A program made the position numbers and the translations under genes. Below the pieces are notes generated by a model. It ran no database searches, was not told where the DNA came from, and saw nothing but the letters and a program-made list of their open reading frames with translations. From contig JADKHM010000016.1 in the NCBI GenBank assembly GCA_016721735.1, positions 62,001-126,000 on the forward strand: 64,000 bases of DNA, read 5' to 3'. Origin of the DNA: Flavobacterium sp. (lineage in GTDB: Bacteria; Bacteroidota; Bacteroidia; Flavobacteriales; Flavobacteriaceae). How positions within the stretch are numbered: position 1 is the stretch's first letter; each line of letters starts with the position of its first letter. Below are positions 9,344-18,463 of the stretch, piece after piece.

Positions 9344-10303
9344 CTATTTCAAGTTAACTCTTTCAAAATCATTCAACTTGTCAATATGCAATAAAGACTT
9401 GCTGTCGTCCTCATTTCTGGAGAACATCGGCATGAATTTGGCGCCAAAAACAACTTCAGAAAAAATATAGGAAGTTCGCTTCGCCACGGTGGTGCTATAC
9501 ATATCATCAAACATCCTCATAAAAACTAGAAATTCACCTTCTAAGTTGCGAAAATCATCCTCAGTGAAATTATACAATGGACTCGATTCTGTAATCGGAT
9601 GAACAAGAGTCCAACTCATCGTGAGCGCGTTTACTTTTTCCAATTCCAATTCTAAGGAATAGAATTTATTGACAGGCTTTCCCTGTTCTTCTACTTTCAT
9701 ACCTAACGTCATTTTTGCTTCCGCATCCGTAAGATTCGTGTTTTTATATGGCGTCATTCTCAGCATCAACGCAGTTTTATCTTTATAAGGCGCAATGATG
9801 GCATTCTTCGAAAAAAGAATATGCGCCTTTGGCTTGCTAAATCTCCCGTAAAACAAACCTGTAGCAATCGCAAAACTCAACAACCCAAACAATGCTTCTA
9901 CAGCAGCAATCAAGCTCGTAGAGAAACCACTTGGACTAATATGTCCATACCCAACCGTGGTGAAAGTTTGAATACTAAAAAAGAAAGCTTGACCAAACAT
10001 GCTCATGCTCGTAGACATCTCCACACCTTTGAGGTTCTCTACGCCATTGAGATAATATAAACTGGCAAAGAAAAAATTAACCACAAAATAGAACAATACG
10101 ACAATCACCATAAATTTCCAACGCGGAATATTGAGCATCGTATGGTACCAACTAATGCTATCTAAGAATCCGATTCCTGTTTTCTTCACGTTGGCATTAC
10201 CACTCTTGGTAATAAACCGACCGCCGTAACTGTTGGAATTGGTTCCAAAACCCGTGTTCTCTTGGGCTTTGGCCTTACTATTTATAATCTTAAGAAAAGC
10301 CAT
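9344..10303 (-). CDS. Inward-rectifier (Kir-type) potassium channel
   Basis: The selectivity filter TVGYG (residues 116-120) lies between two membrane helices (about 64-86 and 129-152). A beta-rich cytoplasmic domain follows (MLRMTPYKNTNLTDAEA ... LVHPITESSPLY), as in bacterial KirBac channels. I place the start at the ATG at 10303 (MAFLKIINSK; 319 aa, normal for KirBac). Upstream in-frame codons reach 10531 but look non-coding. It should conduct K+ across the inner membrane. It stands alone on the minus strand. Confidence 0.88.
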   Translation of the reverse strand: MAFLKIINSKAKAQENTGFGTNSNSYGGRFITKSGNANVKKTGIGFLDSISWYHTMLNIPRWKFMVIVVLFYFVVNFFFASLYYLNGVENLKGVEMSTSMSMFGQAFFFSIQTFTTVGYGHISPSGFSTSLIAAVEALFGLLSFAIATGLFYGRFSKPKAHILFSKNAIIAPYKDKTALMLRMTPYKNTNLTDAEAKMTLGMKVEEQGKPVNKFYSLELELEKVNALTMSWTLVHPITESSPLYNFTEDDFRNLEGEFLVFMRMFDDMYSTTVAKRTSYIFSEVVFGAKFMPMFSRNEDDSKSLLHIDKLNDFERVNLK

Positions 10304-10588
10304 ATATTGAAAATGAAATCTGTTTATTTGAAATCCGAAGGTATTAAAAATTGATGGACCTTTCCTAGTAATTTCAATTGAAATTGAAACTTCAATACAA
10401 GTGAAAAAAGAGCAATTTCTTCCAAAAGCTACAAATATCTTGCTGCAAATGATAAAGTTGACAGAAAAAAAGCACAACTGGAGCAAAAATCTAGTTTTAT
10501 GAACACTTCTAAATATCAATAAAATACGCAATTCTACGTATATACATGCTGCTTGAAAAAAGTAACTTTACCTAAAACTTGATAGATT

Positions 10589-11356
10589 ATGAAAACACAA
10601 TTACTTTTCCTTTTTGCTTTCCTTGTTACCTTGAATGGCAATGCGCAGTGCACCAATATTCCTGCAACCGAAACGTCTGGCAATTTGACCTATACTTTTG
10701 TTGGTGGATCATTTCAAAGTTTTGGTTGTGCACCAATAGATCCGACGTATTGGATGGCTGGGGGTGGGCCCTCTGTTACCGTTACTTTTAGTACACCTCA
10801 AGATTATCCTAGATTTCGTGTCTGGGGAATGAATACAGATGATACCGCTTCAGTGATGGTAAACGGCGTGAGTTATTCTATGAATAGTACAACGGCAACG
10901 TATTTGCCTAAAGTTGTATGTGGCATTTCTCCCGGTCCAGAAGGAATTACTTTTTCAAATGGAAACATTGCTGGCTCAAACACCCCACAGGAGGGTAATT
11001 ATTCCTACAGTGACGTACAGCTCACTACTACCGGTGTAAATTCAATAAAAGTTACTGCTGTTAGTGGCGCTGGTTGGGGATTTGCCAGTACTTTGCTTTT
11101 TTGCGAACCGCTTTCTAACACCGAATACGACTGGGACTCAAACGTTTCAATCTATTCAAGCAATAAAGATTTAAGTATCGAAATAACGCAAGATTTGCTC
11201 CAGTCAAAAGCAGCAATTTACGACTTACTGGGAAGACAAATTAATGCGTTAACATTGAATTCAACAACTTCATCAATTACTCTTGACAGCGGCGTATATT
11301 TGATAATAATAGAAAAATCAGGCGCTACCTTTAGAAAAAAAGTGATGGTCTACTAA
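10589..11356 (+). CDS. Small T9SS-secreted protein
   Basis: The 255-residue protein has a signal peptide ending GNAQ. A central beta-rich domain with several Cys residues follows (VTVTFSTPQDYPRFRVWGMN). A short T9SS type A sorting domain closes it (LSIEITQDLLQSKAAIYDLLGR ... FRKKVMVY). No enzymatic motif is visible. It is a single-gene unit with a terminator downstream. Confidence 0.8.
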   Translation: MKTQLLFLFAFLVTLNGNAQCTNIPATETSGNLTYTFVGGSFQSFGCAPIDPTYWMAGGGPSVTVTFSTPQDYPRFRVWGMNTDDTASVMVNGVSYSMNSTTATYLPKVVCGISPGPEGITFSNGNIAGSNTPQEGNYSYSDVQLTTTGVNSIKVTAVSGAGWGFASTLLFCEPLSNTEYDWDSNVSIYSSNKDLSIEITQDLLQSKAAIYDLLGRQINALTLNSTTSSITLDSGVYLIIIEKSGATFRKKVMVY

Positions 11357-11374
11357 TACTTAAATAGATTACTC

Positions 11375-11408
11375 ATAAAAAATCCCGATAAAAACTCGGG
11401 ATTTTTTT
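11375..11408. terminator. Bidirectional terminator between the T9SS gene and carB
   Basis: AATCCCGA (11381-11388) pairs with TCGGGATT (11396-11403). An A run precedes it and a T run follows, so it can serve both convergent genes. Confidence 0.85.
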
Positions 11409-14260
11409 TATTTGCTTAAGTACATTTTCCTTCTAGAATATAGCTCATAAAACTGATCGTCTTTCAAATCGTCAATAAACAAAATGCTTTCTCCTGTCGA
11501 TTTCATTTCTGGCCCGAGCGCTTTATTCACATTATGAAATTTACTAAACGAAAAAACAGGTTGCTTAATTGCGTAACCTTTCAACTGCGGATTGAAAGTA
11601 AAATCGGTTACTTTATTGACCCCTAACATCACCTTTGTCGCATAGTTTACATAAGGTTCACCGTAAGCTTTCGCTATAAACGGAACAGTTCGAGACGCTC
11701 TAGGATTGGCTTCAATAATATAAACCGTGTCATCTTTGATCGCAAATTGAATGTTTATCAAACCAACCGTTCGCAATGCCAATGCTATTTTCTTCGTATG
11801 ATCTTTAATTTGTTGCATCACAAATTCTCCCAAATTGAATGGCGGCAAAGTCGCATTTGAATCTCCAGAATGAATTCCACATGGCTCGATATGCTCCATG
11901 ATGCCAATGATATAAACATTCTCACCGTCACAAATCGCATCTGCTTCCGCCTCGATTGCACCATCAAGGTAATGATCAAGCAACAATTTGTTGCCTGGAA
12001 TATTTTTCAGTAAATCGATAACGTGTTCTTCTAGTTCTTGCTTGTTGATGACGATCTTCATGCCTTGCCCACCCAACACATACGATGGACGAACCAGCAG
12101 TGGAAAATCTAAAACATCTGCCAAAGCACTGGCTTGATCTGCATTTTCAGCGATCCCGAATTTTGGAAAAGGAATCTTGAGATCCGTCAGTAATTCCGAA
12201 AATCGACCTCGATCTTCTGCTAAATCTAGTGCATCGAAACTTGTCCCCAATATTTTTATGCCGTAACGGTCTAATTTTTCCGCCAATTTTAAAGCCGTTT
12301 GACCACCCAATTGCACGATTACGCCTTCTGGTTTTTCATGTCGAATGATATCGTAAATGTGTTCCCAAAATACTGGTTCAAAATACAATTTGTCTGCAGT
12401 ATCAAAATCCGTAGAAACGGTTTCTGGATTGCAATTGATCATAATCGTTTCATAACCACATTCTTTGGCAGCGAGCACGCCATGCACACAGGAATAATCA
12501 AATTCGATTCCTTGACCAATGCGATTTGGACCTGAACCCAACACCACTACTTTTTTCTTGTCAGTGACCACACTTTCGTTGTGAACGTATCTTTCGCCAT
12601 TAGCAGTTTCAATATCTGCTTCAAAAGTCGAATAGTAATAAGGTGTTTTGGCTGTGAATTCCGCCGCACAAGTATCCACTAATTTGTACACCCGTTTGAT
12701 ATTTTGCTCTTCACGCAACTTATATACTTGACTTTCCAAACAGCCCAACATGTGCGCAATTTGTCTATCGCCATAGCCTTTTTGCTTGGCTTCTAGCAAT
12801 AATTCCTTAGGTAAAGAATCAATTTTATAGCCTGATATTTCTTTTTCTATGAGATATAATTCCTCGTATTGTTTGAGGAACCACATATCTATTTTGGTAA
12901 TTTCATGAATTCGCGACAATGGAATTCCCATCTGAATGGCATCGTAAATTACAAATACGCGATCCCAACTAGCGTTGGTTAGTTTCTCTATAATCTGCTC
13001 GTAGTTTTTGTAGCTTTTGCCGTCTGCTCCTAATCCATTACGTTTGATTTCTAGCGATTGTGTTGCTTTATGCAAAGCCTCTTGGAACGATCTTCCGATA
13101 CCCATCACCTCACCGACCGACTTCATTTGAAGTCCAAGTGTTCGGTCCGCACCTTCAAATTTATCAAAGTTCCAACGCGGGATTTTCACAATTACATAGT
13201 CTAAAGTTGGCTCAAATAAAGCGGATGTAGATTTGGTAATTTGATTTTGCAACTCATCTAAGTTATATCCAAGCGCCAATTTTGAGGCAATTTTTGCAAT
13301 CGGATAACCAGTAGCTTTAGACGCTAAGGCAGAAGAACGAGACACACGTGGATTGATTTCGATGGCGACAATATCTTCTTTAGCATCTGGTGAAACAGCA
13401 AACTGAACATTACAACCTCCAGCAAAATTCCCGATAGAACGCATCATTAAAATTGCATAATCTCGCATTCTTTGAAAAGTGGTGTCAGAGAGCGTCATTG
13501 CAGGCGCAACGGTTATGGAATCTCCGGTATGGATACCCATTGGATCCATATTCTCGATAGAACAGATGATGACCACATTGTCATTTTTGTCTCGCAATAA
13601 TTCCAGTTCATATTCTTTCCAACCCATCAAGGCCTTGTCGATGAGCACTTCGTGAATAGGAGACGCCTCTAAACCGCGTGTCAATAATTCATTAAAATCT
13701 TCCTTTTTATAGACAATTGCAGCACCAGTTCCTCCCAAAGTAAAGGAAGGGCGTATCACCAATGGAAAACCAAATTCTTGCTCAATTTCTTTCCCGCGAA
13801 GAAAAGAAGTACATATTTCTGCCGGCGCCGAAGGCACGCCAATTTTCTTGAGTAATTGTTTGAATTGTTCACGGTCTTCTGTAATATTGATTGCATTGAT
13901 ATCAACGCCAATCATTTTTACATTAAAGTCTTTCCAAATTCCTTTTTCATCTGCTTCGAGGCAAAGGTTTAAGGCCGTTTGTCCGCCCATGGTTGGTAAA
14001 ACCGCATCGATTTGTGGATGTTCTTTTAAAATCTGAATGATCGACTTCGTGGTCAGAGGAAGCAAATACACATGATCCGCCATGCTTGGATCGGTCATGA
14101 TGGTAGCTGGATTCGAATTGATCAGAATAACTTCTATTCCTTCTTCTCTGATGGAGCGTGCGGCTTGGGAACCGGCGTAGTCAAATTCGCAGGCTTGGCC
14201 GATGACGATTGGACCTGAACCTATAATAAGAACGGATTTGATGGAATTGTCTTTGGGCAT
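11408..14260 (-). CDS. carB: Carbamoyl-phosphate synthase large subunit, without C-terminal MGS domain
   Basis: The 950-residue protein holds the two homologous ATP-grasp halves of CarB. The first starts SVLIIGSGPIVIGQACEFDYAG and the second VVVLGSGPNRIGQGIEFDYS. CarB makes carbamoyl phosphate from bicarbonate, glutamine-derived ammonia and 2 ATP for pyrimidine and arginine synthesis. The E. coli enzyme is about 1073 residues; this one ends just after the second synthetase half (YELYSRRKMYLSK) and lacks the MGS-like allosteric domain. carA is not in the window. A dispersed repeat copy lies upstream. Confidence 0.97.
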   Translation of the reverse strand: MPKDNSIKSVLIIGSGPIVIGQACEFDYAGSQAARSIREEGIEVILINSNPATIMTDPSMADHVYLLPLTTKSIIQILKEHPQIDAVLPTMGGQTALNLCLEADEKGIWKDFNVKMIGVDINAINITEDREQFKQLLKKIGVPSAPAEICTSFLRGKEIEQEFGFPLVIRPSFTLGGTGAAIVYKKEDFNELLTRGLEASPIHEVLIDKALMGWKEYELELLRDKNDNVVIICSIENMDPMGIHTGDSITVAPAMTLSDTTFQRMRDYAILMMRSIGNFAGGCNVQFAVSPDAKEDIVAIEINPRVSRSSALASKATGYPIAKIASKLALGYNLDELQNQITKSTSALFEPTLDYVIVKIPRWNFDKFEGADRTLGLQMKSVGEVMGIGRSFQEALHKATQSLEIKRNGLGADGKSYKNYEQIIEKLTNASWDRVFVIYDAIQMGIPLSRIHEITKIDMWFLKQYEELYLIEKEISGYKIDSLPKELLLEAKQKGYGDRQIAHMLGCLESQVYKLREEQNIKRVYKLVDTCAAEFTAKTPYYYSTFEADIETANGERYVHNESVVTDKKKVVVLGSGPNRIGQGIEFDYSCVHGVLAAKECGYETIMINCNPETVSTDFDTADKLYFEPVFWEHIYDIIRHEKPEGVIVQLGGQTALKLAEKLDRYGIKILGTSFDALDLAEDRGRFSELLTDLKIPFPKFGIAENADQASALADVLDFPLLVRPSYVLGGQGMKIVINKQELEEHVIDLLKNIPGNKLLLDHYLDGAIEAEADAICDGENVYIIGIMEHIEPCGIHSGDSNATLPPFNLGEFVMQQIKDHTKKIALALRTVGLINIQFAIKDDTVYIIEANPRASRTVPFIAKAYGEPYVNYATKVMLGVNKVTDFTFNPQLKGYAIKQPVFSFSKFHNVNKALGPEMKSTGESILFIDDLKDDQFYELYSRRKMYLSK

Positions 14261-14330
14261 TTGTAGTTAGTTGTTTTTTTAGTTGTCTGTTGTCAGTTAA
14301 TAAGTTGTCGGTTAGTTGTGTTATACTCGA

Positions 14331-14418
14331 TGCCCTAGCCCTGATAGCAGCGGTATCCTTTTGCGCCGTTGTTCGGCGTGAAAGATATAGCGGATAGCAG
14401 GTTCTTGGCTTCTAAAAA
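14331..14418. repeat. Dispersed hairpin repeat, copy 1
   Basis: The element begins TGCCCTAGCCCTGATAG and continues as a GC-richer block of about 88 bp. The core hairpin CTTTTGCGCC / GGCGTGAAAG has a 7-nt loop. Two other copies lie at 21097 and 25081; the three differ mostly in stem positions that keep pairing. It lies between carB and rpmH. Confidence 0.8.
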
Positions 14419-14434
14419 ATTTAATGACAAGATA

Positions 14435-14468
14435 TAAAAAAAGGCGTTACTAAAAATAGCAACGCCTT
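14435..14468 (-). terminator. Terminator of rpmH
   Basis: AAGGCGTT (14441-14448) pairs with AACGCCTT (14461-14468), with extra CTA/TAG pairing inside. On the minus strand the stem is followed by a T run (complement of the A run at 14435-14442). Confidence 0.85.
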
Positions 14469-14489
14469 TATTTTGATTTCTAAGAATCA

Positions 14490-14651
14490 TTATTTTTTGT
14501 GTCTTGGTTCAGAAGAAACGGTCAATTTGTGTCTTCCTTTAGCTCTACGACGCGCTAGTACTTTTCTACCATTCGCAGAAGCCATTCTGTCCATAAATCC
14601 GTGCTTATTTCTTCTTTTTCTTTTCGATGGTTGAAACGTTCTTTTGCTCAT
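14490..14651 (-). CDS. rpmH: 50S ribosomal protein L34
   Basis: The 53-residue basic protein begins MSKRTFQPSKRKRRNKHGF and ends SSEPRHKK. The core GFMDRMASANGRKVLARRRA is the L34 signature. It is a component of the large ribosomal subunit. It has its own promoter upstream and a terminator downstream, so it is a single-gene unit here. Confidence 0.97.
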   Translation of the reverse strand: MSKRTFQPSKRKRRNKHGFMDRMASANGRKVLARRRAKGRHKLTVSSEPRHKK

Positions 14652-14715
14652 TGCTTAGTATTTTTAAAATCTTTATTTAAATGCTGATGGTTTATAGGTC
14701 TTCCAAAACCGAGTG

Positions 14716-14745
14716 CAAATATACAAAGTCTTTTTTTTCTGGCAA
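14716..14745 (-). promoter_or_regulatory. rpmH promoter
   Basis: On the minus strand TTG (complement of 14743-14745) is followed after 19 nt by TATATTTG (complement of 14716-14723). Both boxes and their spacing fit the Bacteroidetes consensus. The leader to the ATG is about 60 nt. Confidence 0.75.
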
Positions 14746-14779
14746 GTAGTTTTATAAAAATATTTTCAAATCCTTTTAC

Positions 14780-14787
14780 TATCTTTG
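14780..14787 (+). promoter_or_regulatory. -7 box TATCTTTG
   Basis: TATCTTTG fits TAnnTTTG and lies 22 nt before the ATG at 14810. No clear TTG was seen at the usual spacing. Confidence 0.5.
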
Positions 14788-14809
14788 GGCACTTATAAAA
14801 TTAGACATT

Positions 14810-15325
14810 ATGTTTCACAGAATTATCAAATTAATAGTAGCCGGATTGATTATCATTACTGGGATTTGGCAGATGACGGAAGGTTATATCGGTAATGGAA
14901 TTTTCTTAGTAATTCTATCCGCCATTCCGATTTTCTTGTACTATAAGAATGAATTTATCTTATTGGCTTTTTTAAGATTGCGAAAACAAGATTTTCCGGG
15001 TGCACAAAAATGGTTGGCTTATATCAAAAATCCGGAAACAGCCTTAGTAAGAAAGCAACAAGGTTATTTTAATTATTTGCACGGCATTATGTTGTCGCAA
15101 ACCAATTTGATTCAGGCGGAGAAGTATTTCAAGAAAGCGATCGAATTAGGCTTGAATATGGATATGGATTTAGCGGTTGCTAAACTAAACTTAGCCGGCG
15201 TAGCGCTGACGAGAAGAAGAAAATTAGAAGCTACCAATTTGCTTAACGAAGCTAAAAAGTTAGACAAACAAAATATGTTGAAAGAACAAATCACGATGAT
15301 GAAAGAGCAGATGAAGAAGATGTAA
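14810..15325 (+). CDS. Membrane protein with TPR-like C-terminal half
   Basis: The 171-residue protein has two N-terminal hydrophobic helices (about residues 5-45, DUF2892-like). The helical C-terminal part looks like tetratricopeptide repeats (QAEKYFKKAIELGLNMDMDLAVAKLNLA). Similar Flavobacterium proteins are annotated only as hypothetical. It probably sits in the inner membrane with the helical repeats in the cytoplasm. Function unknown. Confidence 0.75.
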   Translation: MFHRIIKLIVAGLIIITGIWQMTEGYIGNGIFLVILSAIPIFLYYKNEFILLAFLRLRKQDFPGAQKWLAYIKNPETALVRKQQGYFNYLHGIMLSQTNLIQAEKYFKKAIELGLNMDMDLAVAKLNLAGVALTRRRKLEATNLLNEAKKLDKQNMLKEQITMMKEQMKKM

Positions 15326-15353
15326 GCCCAAGAAAAGCAGTCGAAATTTTCCG

Positions 15354-15400
15354 AAAGTTTTCAACAAGTTATTAAAAATAATTTGTTGAAAACTTTTTTT
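15354..15400 (+). terminator. Terminator after the TPR-like gene
   Basis: AAAGTTTTCAACAA (from 15354) pairs with TTGTTGAAAACTTT (to 15396) and is followed by more T. It is a long, nearly perfect stem. Confidence 0.8.
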
Positions 15401-15452
15401 TTGATTTTTTTTATTGTTCATTTGACTCAGTATTAATCAAAAATTCCCAAAT

Positions 15453-16175
15453 ATGAGATTAATTATACCTACACTATTATGCCTATTTTGTTTGCAGACT
15501 TCTCAAAGTCAAGTGAAAGAAACCTCTTATAAGGAAGTCTCTTTTGCTGACGCCATTAAACGCAATATCAAAAAATATAATGTTCAATCTGACAAAGAGT
15601 TTGAAAAGGGCGATATCCTAAAAGGTAATGCTTTATTTGATTCCTTAGTTCAATATCACCTTGTCGGAACACACTTTGAAGATTATGCTTTTAAAAGTAT
15701 CAACAGCCGCAAAGTTAAACTCAGCAAAATAAACAAACCTGTTTTTATTATTACGTACGCTTCTTGGTGCGTTATTAATAAAGGTGAAATTCCCGCAATC
15801 AATAAGTTAGCGCGCAAGTACGAAGACGACATTCAGTTTATTGTCGTTTTTTGGGACGTGAAAAGCGATGCGAAGAAAATGGCACATCAATTTAGCAATC
15901 AAATCAAGGTATGCTATGCCAACGAATCGTACAGCAACGATCAATCTGTAGTGGCAACGCTAAAACACTCGCTTGGATTCCCAACTTCCTTCTTTTTGAA
16001 TGCTGATTTAGAAGTAGTTGATATCAAAAGAGGCGGCATTCCCATTCCACCGAGAACATCCGTAAAGAAAGCACTTGACTTCAATTTTGAAATATTTGAC
16101 CAAAGAATGGTGAGTTTTTTAAGTAAGAAAGATCTCGATCAGAATCAAGGACAGTTAGCTTCGGTGACAGAATAA
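15453..16175 (+). CDS. Secreted thioredoxin-fold (TlpA-like) protein with degenerate active site
   Basis: The 240-residue protein has a signal peptide (ends SQSQ). A TlpA/AhpC-like fold follows: FEDYAFKSINSRKVKLSKIN, PVFIITYASWCVINKGEIPAI and the cis-Pro loop GFPTSFF. The usual CxxC is reduced to a single Cys (WCVINK), so dithiol oxidoreductase activity is doubtful. It could bind a partner or use one Cys. It is alone on its strand with a terminator behind it. Confidence 0.78.
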   Translation: MRLIIPTLLCLFCLQTSQSQVKETSYKEVSFADAIKRNIKKYNVQSDKEFEKGDILKGNALFDSLVQYHLVGTHFEDYAFKSINSRKVKLSKINKPVFIITYASWCVINKGEIPAINKLARKYEDDIQFIVVFWDVKSDAKKMAHQFSNQIKVCYANESYSNDQSVVATLKHSLGFPTSFFLNADLEVVDIKRGGIPIPPRTSVKKALDFNFEIFDQRMVSFLSKKDLDQNQGQLASVTE

Positions 16176-16206
16176 AAAAAAGCGCTTTATCAGCGTTTTT
16201 CTTTTT
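16175..16206. terminator. Bidirectional terminator
   Basis: AAAAAGCGC and GCGTTTTT form a short stem with A and T tracts on either side. It lies between the convergent thioredoxin-like gene and the transglycosylase gene. Confidence 0.6.
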
Positions 16207-17099
16207 TAATATCCAGACAATGGAATTTGTATTTCGTATCGTTTCTTTCCTTGATTAATCAACTTCTTATCGCGCAACCATGGATTGTGTATTTTCAAAA
16301 TTTTGTAATTGATGCCTTGCGATTTTGCAAAAGCAGCCAAATCTGTAATGGTACTGTCCACGGTAATTACTTTCGAAGGCAGGTTAACATACATTTCATT
16401 CGCATCTACGTTGAAACCAAATTTCTCTGGACTTTTCATGATTTCTTTTAAAGCCAAGATTCTGAAAACATACCGTGAGGTTTCATCATTGAGCAATAAA
16501 TCATAATAACTTTCTACTTGCTGCATTTCAATTTGTTTGGTAACTCCAGTCATTCCGCCGTTGTAGGACGCAGCTGCTAAGGTCCAATTTCCAAATTTTG
16601 CTTTGGCTTCAAGGAGATACTTACACGCGGCTTCCGTCGATTTTTCTAAATGATATCTTTCGTCTACCATATCATTCACTTCCATTCCTTTTTCTTTCGC
16701 CGTTATCGGCATAAACTGCCATACGCCACGAGCACCAGCAGGAGAAACCGCATTAACTAATCCGCTTTCTATTACCGCCAAATATTTGAAATCATCTGGC
16801 ACACCATATTTTGCTAAAATAGGTTCAATAATAGGAAAAACCCGATTGGCTCTTTTAATAATCAATAAAGTCGTAGCATCTAAATTTGCATTGATCAAAA
16901 GCTCCCGATCTAATCGCTCCCGAACATCTGCAATCTGAAGTGGCGCAACTTCGCCAGCAAAATCAATACTAATAGGGAAAAACTGCGATGTTCCCTCCTT
17001 GGTTACTTTATTTTTTCCTTCAGTTGAAATCCCGTAAACAAAGGCGCCGCTAATAAAAATAACAGCAGCCATTATTCCAATTCTCTTAGTCCAGTTCAT
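16206..17099 (-). CDS. Lytic transglycosylase (SLT/MltD-like)
   Basis: The 297-residue protein has an N-terminal membrane or signal segment (about residues 7-24). The SLT fold has catalytic Glu111 in IESGL, then SPAGARGVWQFMP and AAASYNGG. The C-terminal tail (INYKILKIHNPWLRDKKL) resembles a LysM-like binding unit. It should cleave peptidoglycan with formation of anhydromuramic ends, in the periplasm. Confidence 0.88.
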   Translation of the reverse strand: MNWTKRIGIMAAVIFISGAFVYGISTEGKNKVTKEGTSQFFPISIDFAGEVAPLQIADVRERLDRELLINANLDATTLLIIKRANRVFPIIEPILAKYGVPDDFKYLAVIESGLVNAVSPAGARGVWQFMPITAKEKGMEVNDMVDERYHLEKSTEAACKYLLEAKAKFGNWTLAAASYNGGMTGVTKQIEMQQVESYYDLLLNDETSRYVFRILALKEIMKSPEKFGFNVDANEMYVNLPSKVITVDSTITDLAAFAKSQGINYKILKIHNPWLRDKKLINQGKKRYEIQIPLSGY

Positions 17100-17148
17100 G
17101 ATATTTTTTTTTGGTATGGTAAACTTACAAAACTTATGAGGTTCGCAG

Positions 17149-17808
17149 CTATTCGTTAAGAATAATTTTAGGCAAATTTTCGTTCATCCATCTGAACTTG
17201 CTCAAAATCATAATGTGCGTCCCTCCTTTTACTACAATACAATCTTTAATATTCTTGATGGGAAAAACTTCATCTGCATCACCATGGATATGAATTACCG
17301 TTTTGTCTGGCTTCGTTCTATTCCACAATAGCATTTGCTCTATCGCCCATTCCAAATAGTTCTTGTTCCTAACGGACAAATATTTCTCATATAATTTGAG
17401 TCGATGTTGAATCGCCGAACCAAAAGAAAAGTTGTTCAAGATTTCAATATTTTGCAACAAAGTAGTGGGCACCAACTTATAAGCTTTGGTTGATTTAATA
17501 ATCTTCATGCGCAGCGGCACTTCTAGATTGGTCTTTACGCTAGATATAATGATTAATTTTCTAACTTTAAGAAACGCTGCCATTTCTTGGACTAATACGC
17601 CGCCAAATGAAACGCCAACTAACACGACATTTTCCTTTTCGATTGTGCTCGCCATTCGCTTGGCGTAGGAATACAAAGTCTCCCGTTTGCGCGGAATTTC
17701 CCATTCTAGTAAGTGTATTTCAAAAACAGTTTCATCCAATTGAATGCGCTCAAATATGGCAGAACTTGCCGCCAGACCGGGCATAAAATAAATAGGAATC
17801 TTAGTCAT
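17149..17808 (-). CDS. Alpha/beta hydrolase
   Basis: The 219-residue protein begins with IPIYFMPGLAASS, the oxyanion region of an alpha/beta hydrolase. The nucleophile elbow is GVSFGG with Ser67. An acid (HGDADEVFP) and a His (GGTHIMI) complete the triad. I use the ATG at 17808; an upstream ATG would add 15 residues that do not belong to the fold. Cytoplasmic; substrate unknown. Confidence 0.82.
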   Translation of the reverse strand: MTKIPIYFMPGLAASSAIFERIQLDETVFEIHLLEWEIPRKRETLYSYAKRMASTIEKENVVLVGVSFGGVLVQEMAAFLKVRKLIIISSVKTNLEVPLRMKIIKSTKAYKLVPTTLLQNIEILNNFSFGSAIQHRLKLYEKYLSVRNKNYLEWAIEQMLLWNRTKPDKTVIHIHGDADEVFPIKNIKDCIVVKGGTHIMILSKFRWMNENLPKIILNE

Positions 17809-18144
17809 GATAGCGTAACGTATTTTTGTACAAACAATTATCTGAAGCTTCAACTTTTTGAATAATAATCACTCTAGAATTGCTTTCAGACAAAATGAAA
17901 TAAAGCCAATGCACTAAGTTAGTTAAATTCTTCCCATATAGCGTATTGAATCGCATTATTCTGTTTGAATGCAAGAATTTCTCATTTAATTTACCTAAAT
18001 TTGTGGTCTCATTCTTCAAAAGATTTACTTCCCAAATCGAAATCTCATCGAATTAATGACAACAAGCAACGGTTACTTTAGACTTTGCTTGCAGATGCAA
18101 TATTGACATAAGAATTTAATTATTATTTATACTACAATTTGATT
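17809..18144. other. Divergent intergenic region
   Basis: About 336 bp lie between two divergently read genes. It is AT-rich and presumably holds the two promoters. A minus-strand open frame overlaps it, but it has no recognisable content. I see no RNA or repeat. Confidence 0.5.
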
Positions 18145-18447
18145 ATGGAAGCAGCAATTACAATAGAAATCAAAGACAATACTTTTGCTAGACAATTTGA
18201 AACTGTCGTAGCTGAAGGTTTGATTTCTGTAGAGTATTCATTTCAAGAGAAAAAAATCTTCTTGACAAAAATAAATACTCCAGACGGATTCAATGATGAA
18301 GAATTTATTACCGAATTATTAAAAAACATCATGAATATTGCGTACGAGCGGAAACTTAAAGTCGTTCCTATTCTTCCTAAAATTGCACTCTTCTTTAGAA
18401 AAAATACTATTTACAGAGATTTATTGCCACCGGGAATTAAGATCTAA
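18145..18447 (+). CDS. Small GNAT-like N-acetyltransferase (YidJ type)
   Basis: The 100-residue protein starts at the ATG at 18145; an in-frame TTG 6 nt earlier is less likely. The layout (EYSFQEKKIFLTKINTP, helix, ERKLKVVPILPKIALFFRKN) matches the single-domain Acetyltransf_CG family. The acceptor is unknown. It is followed after 16 nt by the decayed T9SS gene. Confidence 0.7.
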   Translation: MEAAITIEIKDNTFARQFETVVAEGLISVEYSFQEKKIFLTKINTPDGFNDEEFITELLKNIMNIAYERKLKVVPILPKIALFFRKNTIYRDLLPPGIKI

Positions 18448-18463
18448 CGTTTCATAAAAAAAT

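Noticed and set aside
14262..14322. GTTAGTTGT-like low-complexity stretch upstream of carB
   Set aside because: The units are irregular and no structure or motif could be defined.
17801..18019. Minus-strand open frame of 72 codons upstream of the hydrolase gene
   Set aside because: It overlaps the true hydrolase start in another frame and has no recognisable features.
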